A DNA stretch of 64,000 bases. It comes from Corallium rubrum. Its lineage: Eukaryota; Cnidaria; Anthozoa; Scleralcyonacea; Coralliidae. The stretch spans positions 8,421,982 through 8,485,981 of the forward strand of contig OZ036011.1 of assembly GCA_964035015.1 (NCBI GenBank), read 5' to 3'. This document shows, piece after piece, positions 55,501 to 63,642 of the stretch (positions are counted from its first letter, which is position 1; every line of letters begins with the position of its first letter). A program made the translations under genes and the position numbers. The notes beneath the pieces are model-generated. The model saw nothing but the letters and a program-made list of their open reading frames with translations. It searched no databases and was not told the DNA's origin.

Positions 55501-55774
55501 TTACAATGAGTCGTGTTATGTGTAGTTGAGCTTGCGTCGAGTCACGACCCGTTGAGTTAAGTTGGGTTGAATTAAATGAGCAATATAATGGTGGCACGCA
55601 AACTTACCTGAAAACGCCATCCAGACAATAGCGGCAGAACTGATGACCACAATCACGAACTTGCACAGGATCTTTTACTACTTCAAGACAAACGGCACAT
55701 TCGAACATACTTCGTACAAATTCTTGTTGTATAAACCATTTCAGAGGATAACCGGTATCTTCAGGAACAGCCAT
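42471..55774 (-). CDS. TRAF-family adaptor / RING E3 ligase, gene B (9 exons)
   Basis: Full-length TRAF adaptor. Exons in order: 55774-55608 and 50524-50470 (RING, same eight zinc ligands as gene A), 49278-49177, 49027-48866, 48633-48556, 47586-47509, 47214-47101 (TRAF zinc fingers), 46140-45814 (coiled coil, seven and a half 15-residue repeats), 42938-42471 (TRAF/MATH, stop). The product is 516 aa. Introns are GT-AG, apart from homology-only assumptions none were needed. The intron before the last exon contains a Penelope-like element. Exon 1 is almost identical to that of gene A (I19F, T23M and similar changes). Expected role: receptor-proximal NF-kB/MAPK signalling and ubiquitination; specific receptor unknown. 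Confidence 0.88.
43257..45545 (-). mobile_element. 5'-truncated Penelope-like element
   Basis: Comparison with the matching unit C intron (24911-25512) defines the insert: shared sequence stops at about 43257 and resumes at about 45546, with a few target bases lost. The element reads right to left. It carries an RT plus GIY-YIG gene and a 3' region with a hammerhead-like core. No long repeat was found at the ends. Confidence 0.85.
43358..43384 (-). ncRNA. Hammerhead-ribozyme-like core of the Penelope element
   Basis: On the minus strand CTGAAGA is followed by a GGGC/GCTC stem with a short loop and then GAAAC-GTC, matching the conserved CUGANGA...GAAA core. Penelope-like elements are known to carry hammerhead motifs. 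A good stem III was not found here, so catalytic activity is uncertain. Confidence 0.45.
43640..45619 (-). CDS. Penelope-like reverse transcriptase with GIY-YIG endonuclease
   Basis: RT and endonuclease of a Penelope-like element, which uses target-primed integration. 659 aa as read: the RT has DVKSLYT with Asp209 (motif A), GVAMGTKMGPNYAN (motif B) and FIDD at 306-309 (motif C). The C-terminal endonuclease starts LIYCISC and continues LYIGETGRRLGDR, the GIY-YIG pattern, near residues 561-585, after a CxxxxCxxC cluster. The first 24 or so codons from the ATG at 45619 are host intron sequence also present in unit C; true element coding begins at about 45545. So the element is 5' truncated but its domains are uninterrupted. 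Confidence 0.9.
   Translation of the reverse strand: MAKTSKGFECALNILKGNGYKTNCYNDIDQLPPFRPKRPSNLSSSELSALKSLRSRNDIVIKPADKGGAFVVWRADLYREEAQRQLNDTAFYSRVDGDLTSQHNTTIRSTINNLITTGELPDTASNLLTTTPRTPVMYFLPKIHKPNNPGRPIVSACGRPTQAISSYLDHIMAPLVKNLPSYIKDTKHALKICDHISFQGSHHFIFTMDVKSLYTVIPHHDGLQALKYFFDQRTTREPSTTTLLRLAELVLTLNNFSFDGEHYQQVSGVAMGTKMGPNYANLFVGYVEKQIFEQYTGFLPDYYGRFIDDCLGTASCSRADLVCFINYVNDFHPALQFTWEISETSVSFLDILVSINGNKLSTSVFYKTTDSHSYLLFSSHHPKHTKTSIPFSQFLRLRRLCSEDDDFNAKCLEMRNFFVNRGYPSQLLDTALHKVSNISRSDTLSEPLATISNEKVPLVLTFHPFNFKVRDIISRNFDLIKNDPETSSIFSEKPLVFFRHSKNIQENVVHSSLQQALVSHVGTSSCCRGRCNTCKYLDPSISISAPKCRFNITHSFTCTSSNLIYCISCSKCPMLYIGETGRRLGDRFVEHLRDVKNNVQNKPVARHFNSANHSFSNMKICAIQPITGCNDTRRKQEMRLIYKLGTIHPHGLNERFSFI
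45814..46140 (-). CDS. Coiled-coil exon of gene B, seven and a half repeats
   Basis: 109 codons made of 15-residue units such as HQKEIEKVKQEIAAV, one unit lacking two residues. Longer than in unit C (67 codons) and far longer than in gene A. Expected to lengthen the trimeric stalk between zinc fingers and TRAF/MATH domain. Confidence 0.82.
46522..46554. repeat. AT dinucleotide microsatellite (gene B copy)
   Basis: About 16 TA units. Paralogous to the longer tract at 26079-26149. Confidence 0.85.
46572..46672. repeat. Hairpin with GTTTACAACAC arms
   Basis: Arms of about 45 bp around GATTGTAT. Absent from the matching unit C intron near 26160, so gained after duplication. Confidence 0.65.
47777..47977. 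repeat. MITE with GGGCCGTTTATA ends (gene B copy)
   Basis: Same insertion as 27344-27543 in unit C; inverted ends TAGGGCCGTTTATA / TATAAACGGCCCTA. Confidence 0.6.
49857..50068. repeat. MITE with AAGCCTGGTTCTCATATG ends (gene B copy)
   Basis: 212 bp; contains an internal hairpin built on AGTAATGGGGAACAATGCAG. Provides the empty sites for the two elements nested in the unit C copy. Confidence 0.75.
50171..50288. repeat. TGTTG pentanucleotide microsatellite (gene B copy)
   Basis: About 23 GTGTT units, paralogous to 41621-41793. Confidence 0.95.
51287..52868. other. Block present only in intron 1 of gene B
   Basis: Relative to intron 1 of gene A (break near 17115-17125) this 1.58-kb block is extra. 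It contains two related AT-rich copies of a segment with CGCCA-CAC-CCG (near 52055 and 52325) and an 18-bp tandem repeat. No convincing gene; short frames in it are not supported by anything else. Confidence 0.5.
52501..52572. repeat. 18-bp tandem repeat CCTCTATTAAGCCCCCTC
   Basis: Four units, the last with a CTGTAATAAG variant. Confidence 0.85.
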
Positions 55775-55845
55775 TGCATTAAACTGTCGCGACGTTTGAG
55801 TTTTACTTTCAGATCTTTCCGTACTAAAATATGAGAAATGTGAGA

Positions 55846-55889
55846 CGGAAGCCGGAAGTCCGGAAGGTCAGCGAGAGAACGAAAGTGGT
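55846..55889 (-). promoter_or_regulatory. Conserved upstream block of gene B (promoter candidate)
   Basis: Near-identical to 20163-20206 upstream of gene A and at a similar short distance from the start codon (about 72-115 bp); contains CCGGAAGT. Confidence 0.4.
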
Positions 55890-56440
55890 CCAGGTCACTC
55901 TGTTCGGGAATATTAAATCGATAAACAAATTAGGAAGTTTTTACTCGGGCTACCCTATGGTTCCGTTTCTGTGTTTTATTTGGGTTTGGGTTTTTGTATC
56001 TGCGCAGCAGATATATTGCTATCGTGTTGTGTGTGTGTTTGTGTGTCTGTTAACTTTTTGTGTAACTCTAACCAATGCGCGACAATTACATCGGGACAAC
56101 CGAAGCTCAGGATTTTTGGGCGTCAACGTACGAGCTGTCAGTTTGAACGATGTAAACAAGTATTTCTAATCCGATCGCGACATCGTGTTTACGCCATATT
56201 GTATGAAGCTGGTCGAACTCGAAGTCTCGAAAAGAAACACATTATTTTTGAAGACAGGGGATATATTTGCTGATAAAACTGGTACGTATTTTTAACGTGA
56301 CTTGTAGTAAACTTGTGAGTGTGATCTACCACAGTTTTTGTGCGTTTTTAATACTTTTTATACAGAGTCATTTGAAGTCAACTCGTTGGGCTCAGGCCAA
56401 CACGTGTTGCTGCTTTTACATGAAGGACCGTCTTCAAGGG
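55890..56440. other. Upstream flank of gene B, paralogous to 20207-20565
   Basis: Fragments align with the upstream flank of gene A, including CAACTCGTTGGGC at about 56380 and 20513. This means the first codons of the open frame starting at 56267 overlap host flank rather than element sequence. No separate gene seen. Confidence 0.5.
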
Positions 56441-58423
56441 AGAGACAATCCTCTTCGGAGGACAAATAATCCTCTTTGGAGGACAAACAATCCTCTTCGG
56501 AGGACAAACAATCCTCTTCGGAGGACAAACAATCCTCTTCGGAGGACAAACAATCCTCTTCGGAGGACAAACAACCCTCTTCGGAGGAAAAATGAGCCTC
56601 TTCGGAGGAAAAATGAGCCTCTTCGGAGGAAAAATGAGCCTCTTCGGAGGATGAATGAGCCTCTTCGGAGGAAAAATGAGCCTCTTCGGAGGATGAATGA
56701 GCCTCTCTGGAGGAAAAATGAGCCTCTTCGGAGGAAAAATGAGCCTCTTTGGAGGATGAATGAGCCTCTTCGGAGGAAAAATGAGCCTCTTCGCAGGAAA
56801 AATGAGCCTCTTTGGAGGGAAAATGCCCCTCTTTACAAATGGAGGGAAAATGCCCCTCTTTACAAATGGAGGGAAAATGAGCCTCTTAAATGGAGGAAAA
56901 ATGATAAAAGTGAATGCTTCGTCAAGCAACAAGTGAAAGCTGTGGTAGGTCATCAGCAAAATAACAATACATTAACAATAAATAACAGTAACGTAAATAA
57001 AAATGTTTGCAATAGTGATAATTTAAATAATTGTTTAAGAAGTTACAGAAGTTCTGTAAGAAAATCAGTTACACCGTCTATAAATTCCAGACGCTGTAGG
57101 GCCAGTAGAGACCGCGAACCCTCTAGAGTAGCTGTGAAACAAATTATGTCAGCCATGAGAAAAAGAAAAGATAGACAAAAAATAAAGCGTATTCTTAAAA
57201 TATCTGCTCCTCAGTCATCGATTTTAAACGAGTTGGCTAACAATTACAAAGAATATTATTGGAAATTTGTACATGGTCATGACTTTTTCACTCAGTGTTT
57301 TGAACATTTTTCTTTAAAAGTTCGAAACAGAACCTACACAGCAAAGCATTCGACTGCCTTGCCCTATGTTTTAAACTATGAATTTATAAATGGCAATTGT
57401 AATTTTGCCAATGAGGAATATTGTGTTGCTGAAAAAAAGCTTTTAATGTCTGGTGATATTGAACTAAATCCAGGCCCTGTTCAAAATGAAAACATGCAAG
57501 GTAAAATAACACTACCTTCACATGTGGTGTTGGAAGAAAGATTATTACGATATTTTCAGTTGAGACCACATGATGTTGGTGGTGCAGGTGATTGTTTTTT
57601 TAGAGCTGTTTCACATCAGCTATATGGTGATCCAAGTCATCACTTAGATATCAGAGCTGCTGGTATCACCTATATGAGAGAGAATCCTCAGAGATTTATT
57701 GAAAGTAATACTGAGTATTCTTGGTTACAATATCTTAATAACATGTCTATGCAAGGAACATGGTGTGATGGTCTGATTATACAAGCTGTTGCTGACCAAC
57801 TTAATTTAAGAGTTGTTATCACTGAGTCACATGAACATTTTCGTGAAGTCAATTTTATACGAGCTGTATCTTCAACACATCGACCAACTGATGTTTTTTT
57901 GGGACATATAGATGAATACCATTATGTATCAACAGTGCCATTTTCTAAAAATTCAAATTTATCTGAAAATCAACAAACTGATTTGGAAAAATTAGAGGGA
58001 AACTTGCTTGATGAGAATATTCATAATGTTAAAAGCTCTTCTAGAGAGAAAAGGAGTGCTTACATGAAGGAATATATGAAAAGAAAACGGTCAACTGAGG
58101 ACCTTCAGTGTAGGCAGAAAAGAAATGAGCATGGGAAGGAATATAAAAAAAGAAAACGAGCAACCGAGGACCCTCAGTCAAAGCAGAAAAGAAATGAGTG
58201 TAAGAAAGAATACATGAAAACAAAGCGGTCAACTGAGGACTCTCAGTCTAAGCAGAAAAGAAATGAGTGTCAGAAGGAATATGTCAAAACAAAACGATCA
58301 ACTGAGGGCCCTCGGTCAAAGCAGAAAAGAAATGAGTGTAAGAAGGAATACATGAAAACAAAACGGTCAACTGAGGACTCTCAGTCTAAGCAGAAAAAAA
58401 TGAGCGCAACAGGGATTATATGA
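56267..58423 (+). CDS. Helentron ORF1: Arg-rich repeats, 2A motif, OTU protease
   Basis: 718-codon frame; the first codons overlap host flank, and the real start may be the ATG at 56420 or later. Residues about 60-215 are heptapeptide repeats (NPLRRTN, then EPLRRKN types). A basic region (KRKDRQKIKR) follows. DIELNPGP at 397-404 is a 2A-type ribosome-skipping motif. The OTU cysteine protease follows with GAGDCFFRAV (Asp442, Cys443) and EYHYVS (His552). The C-terminus is a run of 24-residue repeats rich in KQKRNECKKEY. The frame ends where an A7 run shifts it relative to ORF2. OTU domains in such elements may remove ubiquitin or serve host-defence evasion; this is inference. Confidence 0.8.
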   Translation: MLIKLVRIFNVTCSKLVSVIYHSFCAFLILFIQSHLKSTRWAQANTCCCFYMKDRLQGRDNPLRRTNNPLWRTNNPLRRTNNPLRRTNNPLRRTNNPLRRTNNPLRRKNEPLRRKNEPLRRKNEPLRRMNEPLRRKNEPLRRMNEPLWRKNEPLRRKNEPLWRMNEPLRRKNEPLRRKNEPLWRENAPLYKWRENAPLYKWRENEPLKWRKNDKSECFVKQQVKAVVGHQQNNNTLTINNSNVNKNVCNSDNLNNCLRSYRSSVRKSVTPSINSRRCRASRDREPSRVAVKQIMSAMRKRKDRQKIKRILKISAPQSSILNELANNYKEYYWKFVHGHDFFTQCFEHFSLKVRNRTYTAKHSTALPYVLNYEFINGNCNFANEEYCVAEKKLLMSGDIELNPGPVQNENMQGKITLPSHVVLEERLLRYFQLRPHDVGGAGDCFFRAVSHQLYGDPSHHLDIRAAGITYMRENPQRFIESNTEYSWLQYLNNMSMQGTWCDGLIIQAVADQLNLRVVITESHEHFREVNFIRAVSSTHRPTDVFLGHIDEYHYVSTVPFSKNSNLSENQQTDLEKLEGNLLDENIHNVKSSSREKRSAYMKEYMKRKRSTEDLQCRQKRNEHGKEYKKRKRATEDPQSKQKRNECKKEYMKTKRSTEDSQSKQKRNECQKEYVKTKRSTEGPRSKQKRNECKKEYMKTKRSTEDSQSKQKKMSATGII
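56446..56905 (+). repeat. 21-bp coding minisatellite CCTCTTCGGAGGA
   Basis: About 22 units of 21 bp keep the ORF1 frame open and encode Arg/Lys-rich heptapeptides. Unit types change in order (ACAAACAAT, then AAAATGAG, then GGGAAAATGCC), showing block-wise expansion. CCTCTTCGGAGG is itself a near-palindrome. Confidence 0.9.
57455..57478 (+). other. 2A-type ribosome-skipping site in Helentron ORF1
   Basis: Codons for DIELNPGP, preceded by LLMSG. The 2A consensus is D-(V/I)-E-x-N-P-G-P. Skipping would separate the Arg-rich N-terminal part from the OTU protease, which would begin with Pro404. Confidence 0.8.
58394..58400 (+). other. A7 slippery run joining ORF1 and ORF2
   Basis: ORF1 reads CAG AAA AAA ATG here. 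A -1 shift continues as AAT GAG CGC, which extends the ORF1 repeat pattern (QKxNERNRDYM) straight into the start of ORF2. Either programmed -1 frameshifting or a one-base loss (or a homopolymer sequencing error) explains it. Confidence 0.55.
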
Positions 58424-61400
58424 GAAGAAAACGATCTGAACCTCTCAATCAATCTATACAAAGTTTAATTTTAAAATTCCATAATATTGTCTCCCAAGGA
58501 CCATTATACATATGCAGTTGTTGTGACCAATTGTGGTATAAACACAGTGTGTCGCCTGCTGCGACACTAAAGAAAACTAATCCTGCTATTGAAAAAAATC
58601 TTCTTCACAAAACAAGTGTTGATAACATTGAATGGTTGTGTAGATCATGTCATAATTACTTAGTAAAGAATAAAGTACCACCTTGTGCTGCCATAAATGG
58701 GATGCAATTCACAGCAAAACCAACATTTTTTGACCTGAATGAATTGGAATGTCGATTGCTTGCTCCTAGATTAGCATTTCAAAAACTTATGCAAGCTCCT
58801 AGAGGGAGACAACTCAAAATTAATGGCAATATTGTCAATGTACCAGCAGATATTTCTAATACTATTAGCATGTTACCAAGGTTACCAGATGAAACTGGAA
58901 CAATTAAAGTAAATCTAAAGAGAAAACTACAATATAAAAGTTCAGCTTTATCATTAAATGTTCGGCCACACAAAGTATTACAAGCTGCGAACTGGCTTGT
59001 TAATAACAGTAGTCTTTACAGAGAAGAAGGTATAAGTTTTAATCAAAATTGGCTTGACAATTATTCAAATGGATTATTAGCACAATGTGAAGATGATATT
59101 CACGAAAATGAACATCAATCAGAAAAAATAAATTTTGATCAAGTACCAGGTAATGATGAAGATAACTGGAGTGAGGATGAGGTAGAAATACATGCTGGTG
59201 TTACAGACACCATGTTAACAGCAACTGATTTCATGACAGACAATGAACGTCAAAAAATTCTGAATGTTGCACCAGGTGAGGGCAGTACACCTCTAAGTAT
59301 TTTCAGAGATAAATATTCTGAAGAATTGGCATATCCAGGTATTTTCCTCGGTGAAAAACGACCTGACAATACTAGCAGAATTACAGATGTTCATTATAGT
59401 GAAATTTGCAAATCTGAGTTAAGACGATCAGACAGAAGAGCTGCTGTGTGTGTTGAGAATATTTTCTTTAAAACAAAGAAACTACAAATGAAAATCTTAC
59501 TCGGGCAATCTCAAGTTGCCTTGAGGAAATGTCAAGGAAATAATGGATCAATTAAAGCAGGTCAGCTCAAACAAAAAGGGGCATTAGAAAAACTAATTCA
59601 TCACGATGAAGGGTTTAAGTTTCTGAGAGCATTAAGAGGCTCGCCTCCATATTTTGAAAAGGCTAAAAAAGATATCTTTGCCATGATTAGACAATTAGGC
59701 TCCGCCTCATTATTTTGCAGTTTTTCTTCTGCAGAAACACAATGGGTTCATCTTCTTCGAATACTTAGTAAACTTGTCAATTACAAAGAATACACTGACA
59801 CTGAGTTAGAAAATCTTAACTGGGAGGAAAAATGCAAATTAATTCAAAGTGATCCTGTTACATGTGCAAGACATTTTGACTATCAAGTAAATAAGTTTTT
59901 ACGAAACTTTCTCATGAGTAGTCAAGCACCTCTAGGGAAGATTGCTGATTGGTTTTATAGAGTCGAGTATCAACAAAGAGGCTCACCTCATATTCATATG
60001 TTAATATGGTTGGACAATGCTCCAACTTTTGGTGTTGATAATGATATTGAAGTTATAGAATTTATTGATAAAATAATTAGCTGTAAAAGGCCTACTGATA
60101 ACCCTGAATTACATAAACTTGTAAATAGACAAGTCCATCGCCATTCTCACACTTGCAGAAAAAAATCTAAAGCACAATGTCGTTTCAATTATCCACAGCC
60201 ACCCATGCGGTCAACAAAAATTCTTTATCCCTTAGATGTTGATGTGGAAAACAGTGAAAAGCACAAAAATATGTGGAAATCAATAAAAAAGCATTTGAAT
60301 GATTTGAAAGAAGGTGAAGACATCACATTTGATGAACTGTTAATAAAATTGGATGTAACTGAGCAAAATTATTTGCTTGCTATACGATCAGGGTTAAATG
60401 CACCAACCATATTTTTGAAGAGGCAGCCAAATGAATTAAGAATAAATAATTATAACCCTGCTTGCCTTAGCGCATGGCGAGCAAATATGGATATTCAATT
60501 TGTCCTTGATGTCTATGCATGTGCAATGTACATTGTATCATACATTTCTAAAGCACAAAAAGGCATGAGTGAACTTTTGAGAACTGCATGTGCTGAAGCT
60601 AGACGAGGAAACTCTACTATTAAACAACAAGTAAGAGACATTGGTAATAAGTTTTTGAACAATGTTGAAATTAGTGCACAGGAAGCAGTTTATATTGTGC
60701 TCCAACTTGCAATGAGAAAATCGTCTCGTCAAGTGGTATTCATCAATACCTCACCTCCAGAAAACAGGGTTTGTCTTTTAAAACCAATGAATGACATTAA
60801 CGGAATGGAAGATGATTCAGAAGAAATTTATGCAACAGGTCTGCTAAAGCGATATACCAAACGACCACCTAGCCTTGAGCATGTATCCCTTGCTGACTGG
60901 GCTGCATGGTATGATTCATGTGGTAAGCCATATGTCAAAAAATCTCCTAGACTTGATATTGATAATCTGCCACTTGAGACAAACTTTAATTGTATTAATG
61001 ATGATGAAGAAGAGGAGGAAGAAAAAGAGCCTTCAAAAAATAAGAAGAGATCAAAAGCTAGAATTATACGAAGTGTTTGCTTTAATAAGGAAGTAGATTC
61101 TGAGAAACATTATCGTGAACTAATCATGCTGTTTACAGCATGGAGAAATGAACAAACTGACTTGATTGGTAATTGTTCTTCCTATCAAGAATATTTCTTT
61201 CATGTAAAACATTTAATAGATGAGCAAATGAAACAGTATGCTATATGCAGTGAAGACTTAAATGAAATTCAAAATCAGTTAAGTAACATGGATGATAATG
61301 ATGATAATTATGACTTAATTGCCCCAGGAACACAGAACATTGAGTGCCAAGATGAATCTGAGGGTGCTCAAGACCTGCATCCTGATTTTAATGAAAATTA

Positions 61401-63642
61401 TGATCTTTCCAGTGATATTGGAATCCCTTCTACTGCCTCAAATATTGAACAGCTTATATTAAATGAATCGGAGGACTGTGATTACAGGCAAATGGTACAG
61501 AAATTGAACAAAGAACAAAAAGAGTTCTTCTTTCATATTTTACATCTGATTAAAACAACAGATAAGCCATTTCACTGTTTTCTCAGTGGAGGAGCTGGTG
61601 TTGGGAAGTCACATCTGACCAAAGCATTGTATCAAGCAGCACTAAAATATTACAATACAAGAGCTGGTGATGACTTTCATCAAGTAAAGGTGCTGTTGCT
61701 TGCCCCAACTGGTAAAGCGGCTTTTAATATTAAAGGGAATACAATCCACAGTGCTCTTGCAATACCAGCATGCCAATCATTAAAGAATTACAAACCTCTT
61801 GACTCAAGCAGACTAAACACCTTACGAAGTCAACTTGGTGGTGTAAAATTAATATTCCTTGATGAGATATCAATGGTGGGTAGTACAATGTTTAATGTTC
61901 AGATAAACAACAGACTCAAAGATATTAAGGGAAGCAAAGAAAACTTTGGAGGTGTAAGCATAATTGCAATTGGAGACTTGTTTCAGTTAGAACCAGTGAT
62001 GGATAGATACATATTTAAAGAGCTTGACAATTCAGAATATGCTATTCTTGCTCCTAATCTATGGCAAGACTACTTTAAAATGTTTGAGCTTAAGGAAATT
62101 ATGAGACAGAGAGAGAGCAAAGTGTTTGCTGAAATTTTAAATAGATTAAGAGAAGGCAATCACACAAAAGATGACATTTCAAAAATTAAAGAAAGAATGA
62201 TTGAAGAAAATGGTGCACATGATCCAATGGATGTACCACATTTGTTTATCCAAAATATTAAGGTAAATGAGTTCAATGCAAGGGTCCATCATGCAGCAAC
62301 TGGTGAGAAGTACTCTATAAGAGCAGTTGATAGTGTGATAGGAGCTAACTCTGCCCAACTCAGAGATAAAATTATCAGTCAAATACCAAGTGATCCCAGG
62401 AAGACTAAACAAATTATTTCAAACCTCCAATTATCGGTAGGTGAAAGAACAGAAATAGCAGTAAATGTACGAACTGAAGATGGTATGACAAATGGTGCTG
62501 GTAATGTTATTAAAAAGATACAATTAAACCAAAGAGATAAACCATCAGGGATAATATGGGTACAGTTTGACCATGCTGATGTGGGTGAGAAGACTAGACA
62601 TGAGAATAGACAACTTTATGTTCAAGGTATTTCACACACATGGACTCCAATAAAACCAATTACTACTCAGTTTGCTGTTGGTAGAAACCAAACTGCACAA
62701 GTTGTCAGAAAACAGTTTCCATTGCGGCCTGCTGCTGCAAAAACAATTCATCGATCACAAGGTGATACTGAGCAAAAAATAGTTGTTAACTTTAACACTA
62801 GAAGAGCAATACCTCATATACATTATGTTGGTCTTAGCAGAGTAACAACCATAGAGGGGTTGTATATCACTGATTTGTGTGAACAAAAAATAGCTGTCAA
62901 TCCTTATGTGAAGACTGAAATGGAGAGTCTAAGAACAGAGCGCTATCTTAAACTGAGTGTGTCTCCTGTTTATAGTTTTGATCCGGTATCATTTAAACTT
63001 TGCTTCCTTAATGCAAGATCATTGCACAGACATATTGATGATGTTCGCCATGATTTAAATTATACTTCTACTGATATCAATATTTTTTCAGAAACAAGAT
63101 TTACTAGTTCAGATAATGATAATATGTATACAATTGATGGGTATACCTTATTTAGAAATGATGCTCAACCTTCTCTGACTTCAAGACCTTATGGAGGTAC
63201 AGCAGTGTTCAGTAGGGTTGATTTTATCCCTGGCTATCCACGTGCTCATAATATTAATGGTATTGAAATAACTATTATGAAAGTAATGATTCTTCCACAT
63301 GTAACGATAATAGGTGTATATCGCTCACCTAAAATTCCAGTACAGCAATTGTGTCATGCTTTAAATGAGGTACTCACCTTTTCAACTTCTCAGTTCAATA
63401 TTGTTATTGGTGATTTTAACATTAACTGGCTTGATGAATGTAGTAGAAGACCTCTATATAATCTATTTGTTAATGAAAATAATTACAGACAACTAATATC
63501 CAAATATACTACTGACAACCAAACCGCTATAGATCATATTTATACAAATTTACCAGAATCACAAACTAAAAGTCACGTGTTAGAAACCTATTTTTCTGAT
63601 CACAAATCAATTTGTGCATTAATTAATTGTTTTAACGAATAA
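58420..63642 (+). CDS. Helentron Rep-helicase-endonuclease
   Basis: 1740 aa. Residues 30-85 carry CSCC and CRSC cysteine pairs (a DUF6570-like zinc region). The HUH Rep domain has His524-Ile-His526 and the paired catalytic tyrosines Tyr704 and Tyr708 (MYIVSYISK). The PIF1/RecD-like helicase has Walker A GGAGVGKS at 1057-1064, Walker B LDEIS with Asp1148-Glu1149, GDLFQLEPV near 1185 and HRSQGDT. The C-terminal endonuclease begins FLNARSLH near 1528, with GDFN near 1665 and SDHKSI near 1726. The gene is intact. The ATG overlaps the ORF1 stop as ATGA, so reinitiation is possible, but the N-terminal residues also continue the ORF1 repeat, so the two were probably one protein. Confidence 0.93.
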   Translation: MRRKRSEPLNQSIQSLILKFHNIVSQGPLYICSCCDQLWYKHSVSPAATLKKTNPAIEKNLLHKTSVDNIEWLCRSCHNYLVKNKVPPCAAINGMQFTAKPTFFDLNELECRLLAPRLAFQKLMQAPRGRQLKINGNIVNVPADISNTISMLPRLPDETGTIKVNLKRKLQYKSSALSLNVRPHKVLQAANWLVNNSSLYREEGISFNQNWLDNYSNGLLAQCEDDIHENEHQSEKINFDQVPGNDEDNWSEDEVEIHAGVTDTMLTATDFMTDNERQKILNVAPGEGSTPLSIFRDKYSEELAYPGIFLGEKRPDNTSRITDVHYSEICKSELRRSDRRAAVCVENIFFKTKKLQMKILLGQSQVALRKCQGNNGSIKAGQLKQKGALEKLIHHDEGFKFLRALRGSPPYFEKAKKDIFAMIRQLGSASLFCSFSSAETQWVHLLRILSKLVNYKEYTDTELENLNWEEKCKLIQSDPVTCARHFDYQVNKFLRNFLMSSQAPLGKIADWFYRVEYQQRGSPHIHMLIWLDNAPTFGVDNDIEVIEFIDKIISCKRPTDNPELHKLVNRQVHRHSHTCRKKSKAQCRFNYPQPPMRSTKILYPLDVDVENSEKHKNMWKSIKKHLNDLKEGEDITFDELLIKLDVTEQNYLLAIRSGLNAPTIFLKRQPNELRINNYNPACLSAWRANMDIQFVLDVYACAMYIVSYISKAQKGMSELLRTACAEARRGNSTIKQQVRDIGNKFLNNVEISAQEAVYIVLQLAMRKSSRQVVFINTSPPENRVCLLKPMNDINGMEDDSEEIYATGLLKRYTKRPPSLEHVSLADWAAWYDSCGKPYVKKSPRLDIDNLPLETNFNCINDDEEEEEEKEPSKNKKRSKARIIRSVCFNKEVDSEKHYRELIMLFTAWRNEQTDLIGNCSSYQEYFFHVKHLIDEQMKQYAICSEDLNEIQNQLSNMDDNDDNYDLIAPGTQNIECQDESEGAQDLHPDFNENYDLSSDIGIPSTASNIEQLILNESEDCDYRQMVQKLNKEQKEFFFHILHLIKTTDKPFHCFLSGGAGVGKSHLTKALYQAALKYYNTRAGDDFHQVKVLLLAPTGKAAFNIKGNTIHSALAIPACQSLKNYKPLDSSRLNTLRSQLGGVKLIFLDEISMVGSTMFNVQINNRLKDIKGSKENFGGVSIIAIGDLFQLEPVMDRYIFKELDNSEYAILAPNLWQDYFKMFELKEIMRQRESKVFAEILNRLREGNHTKDDISKIKERMIEENGAHDPMDVPHLFIQNIKVNEFNARVHHAATGEKYSIRAVDSVIGANSAQLRDKIISQIPSDPRKTKQIISNLQLSVGERTEIAVNVRTEDGMTNGAGNVIKKIQLNQRDKPSGIIWVQFDHADVGEKTRHENRQLYVQGISHTWTPIKPITTQFAVGRNQTAQVVRKQFPLRPAAAKTIHRSQGDTEQKIVVNFNTRRAIPHIHYVGLSRVTTIEGLYITDLCEQKIAVNPYVKTEMESLRTERYLKLSVSPVYSFDPVSFKLCFLNARSLHRHIDDVRHDLNYTSTDINIFSETRFTSSDNDNMYTIDGYTLFRNDAQPSLTSRPYGGTAVFSRVDFIPGYPRAHNINGIEITIMKVMILPHVTIIGVYRSPKIPVQQLCHALNEVLTFSTSQFNIVIGDFNINWLDECSRRPLYNLFVNENNYRQLISKYTTDNQTAIDHIYTNLPESQTKSHVLETYFSDHKSICALINCFNE

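Larger units (their letters stand above)
56450..63642 (+). mobile_element. Helentron (endonuclease-bearing Helitron), ends not resolved
   Basis: A rolling-circle transposon of the Helentron type, recognised from HUH Rep, PIF1-like helicase and a C-terminal exonuclease-endonuclease-phosphatase domain, preceded by an OTU protease. The left limit is inferred from where similarity to the gene A flank is lost; the right limit lies beyond the stop at 63642. Terminal hairpins or short repeats were not identified, and 63643-64000 is AT-rich non-coding sequence. Confidence 0.85.

Noticed and set aside
55831..56273. Plus-strand frames upstream of gene B with a hydrophobic segment
   Set aside because: The matching flank of gene A does not keep the frame, so it is likely promoter or 5' flank sequence of the TRAF gene.
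56378..56959. Minus-strand frame of Pro/Lys repeats opposite Helentron ORF1
   Set aside because: Mirror of the 21-bp coding minisatellite; the plus-strand frame continues into real domains, the minus one does not.
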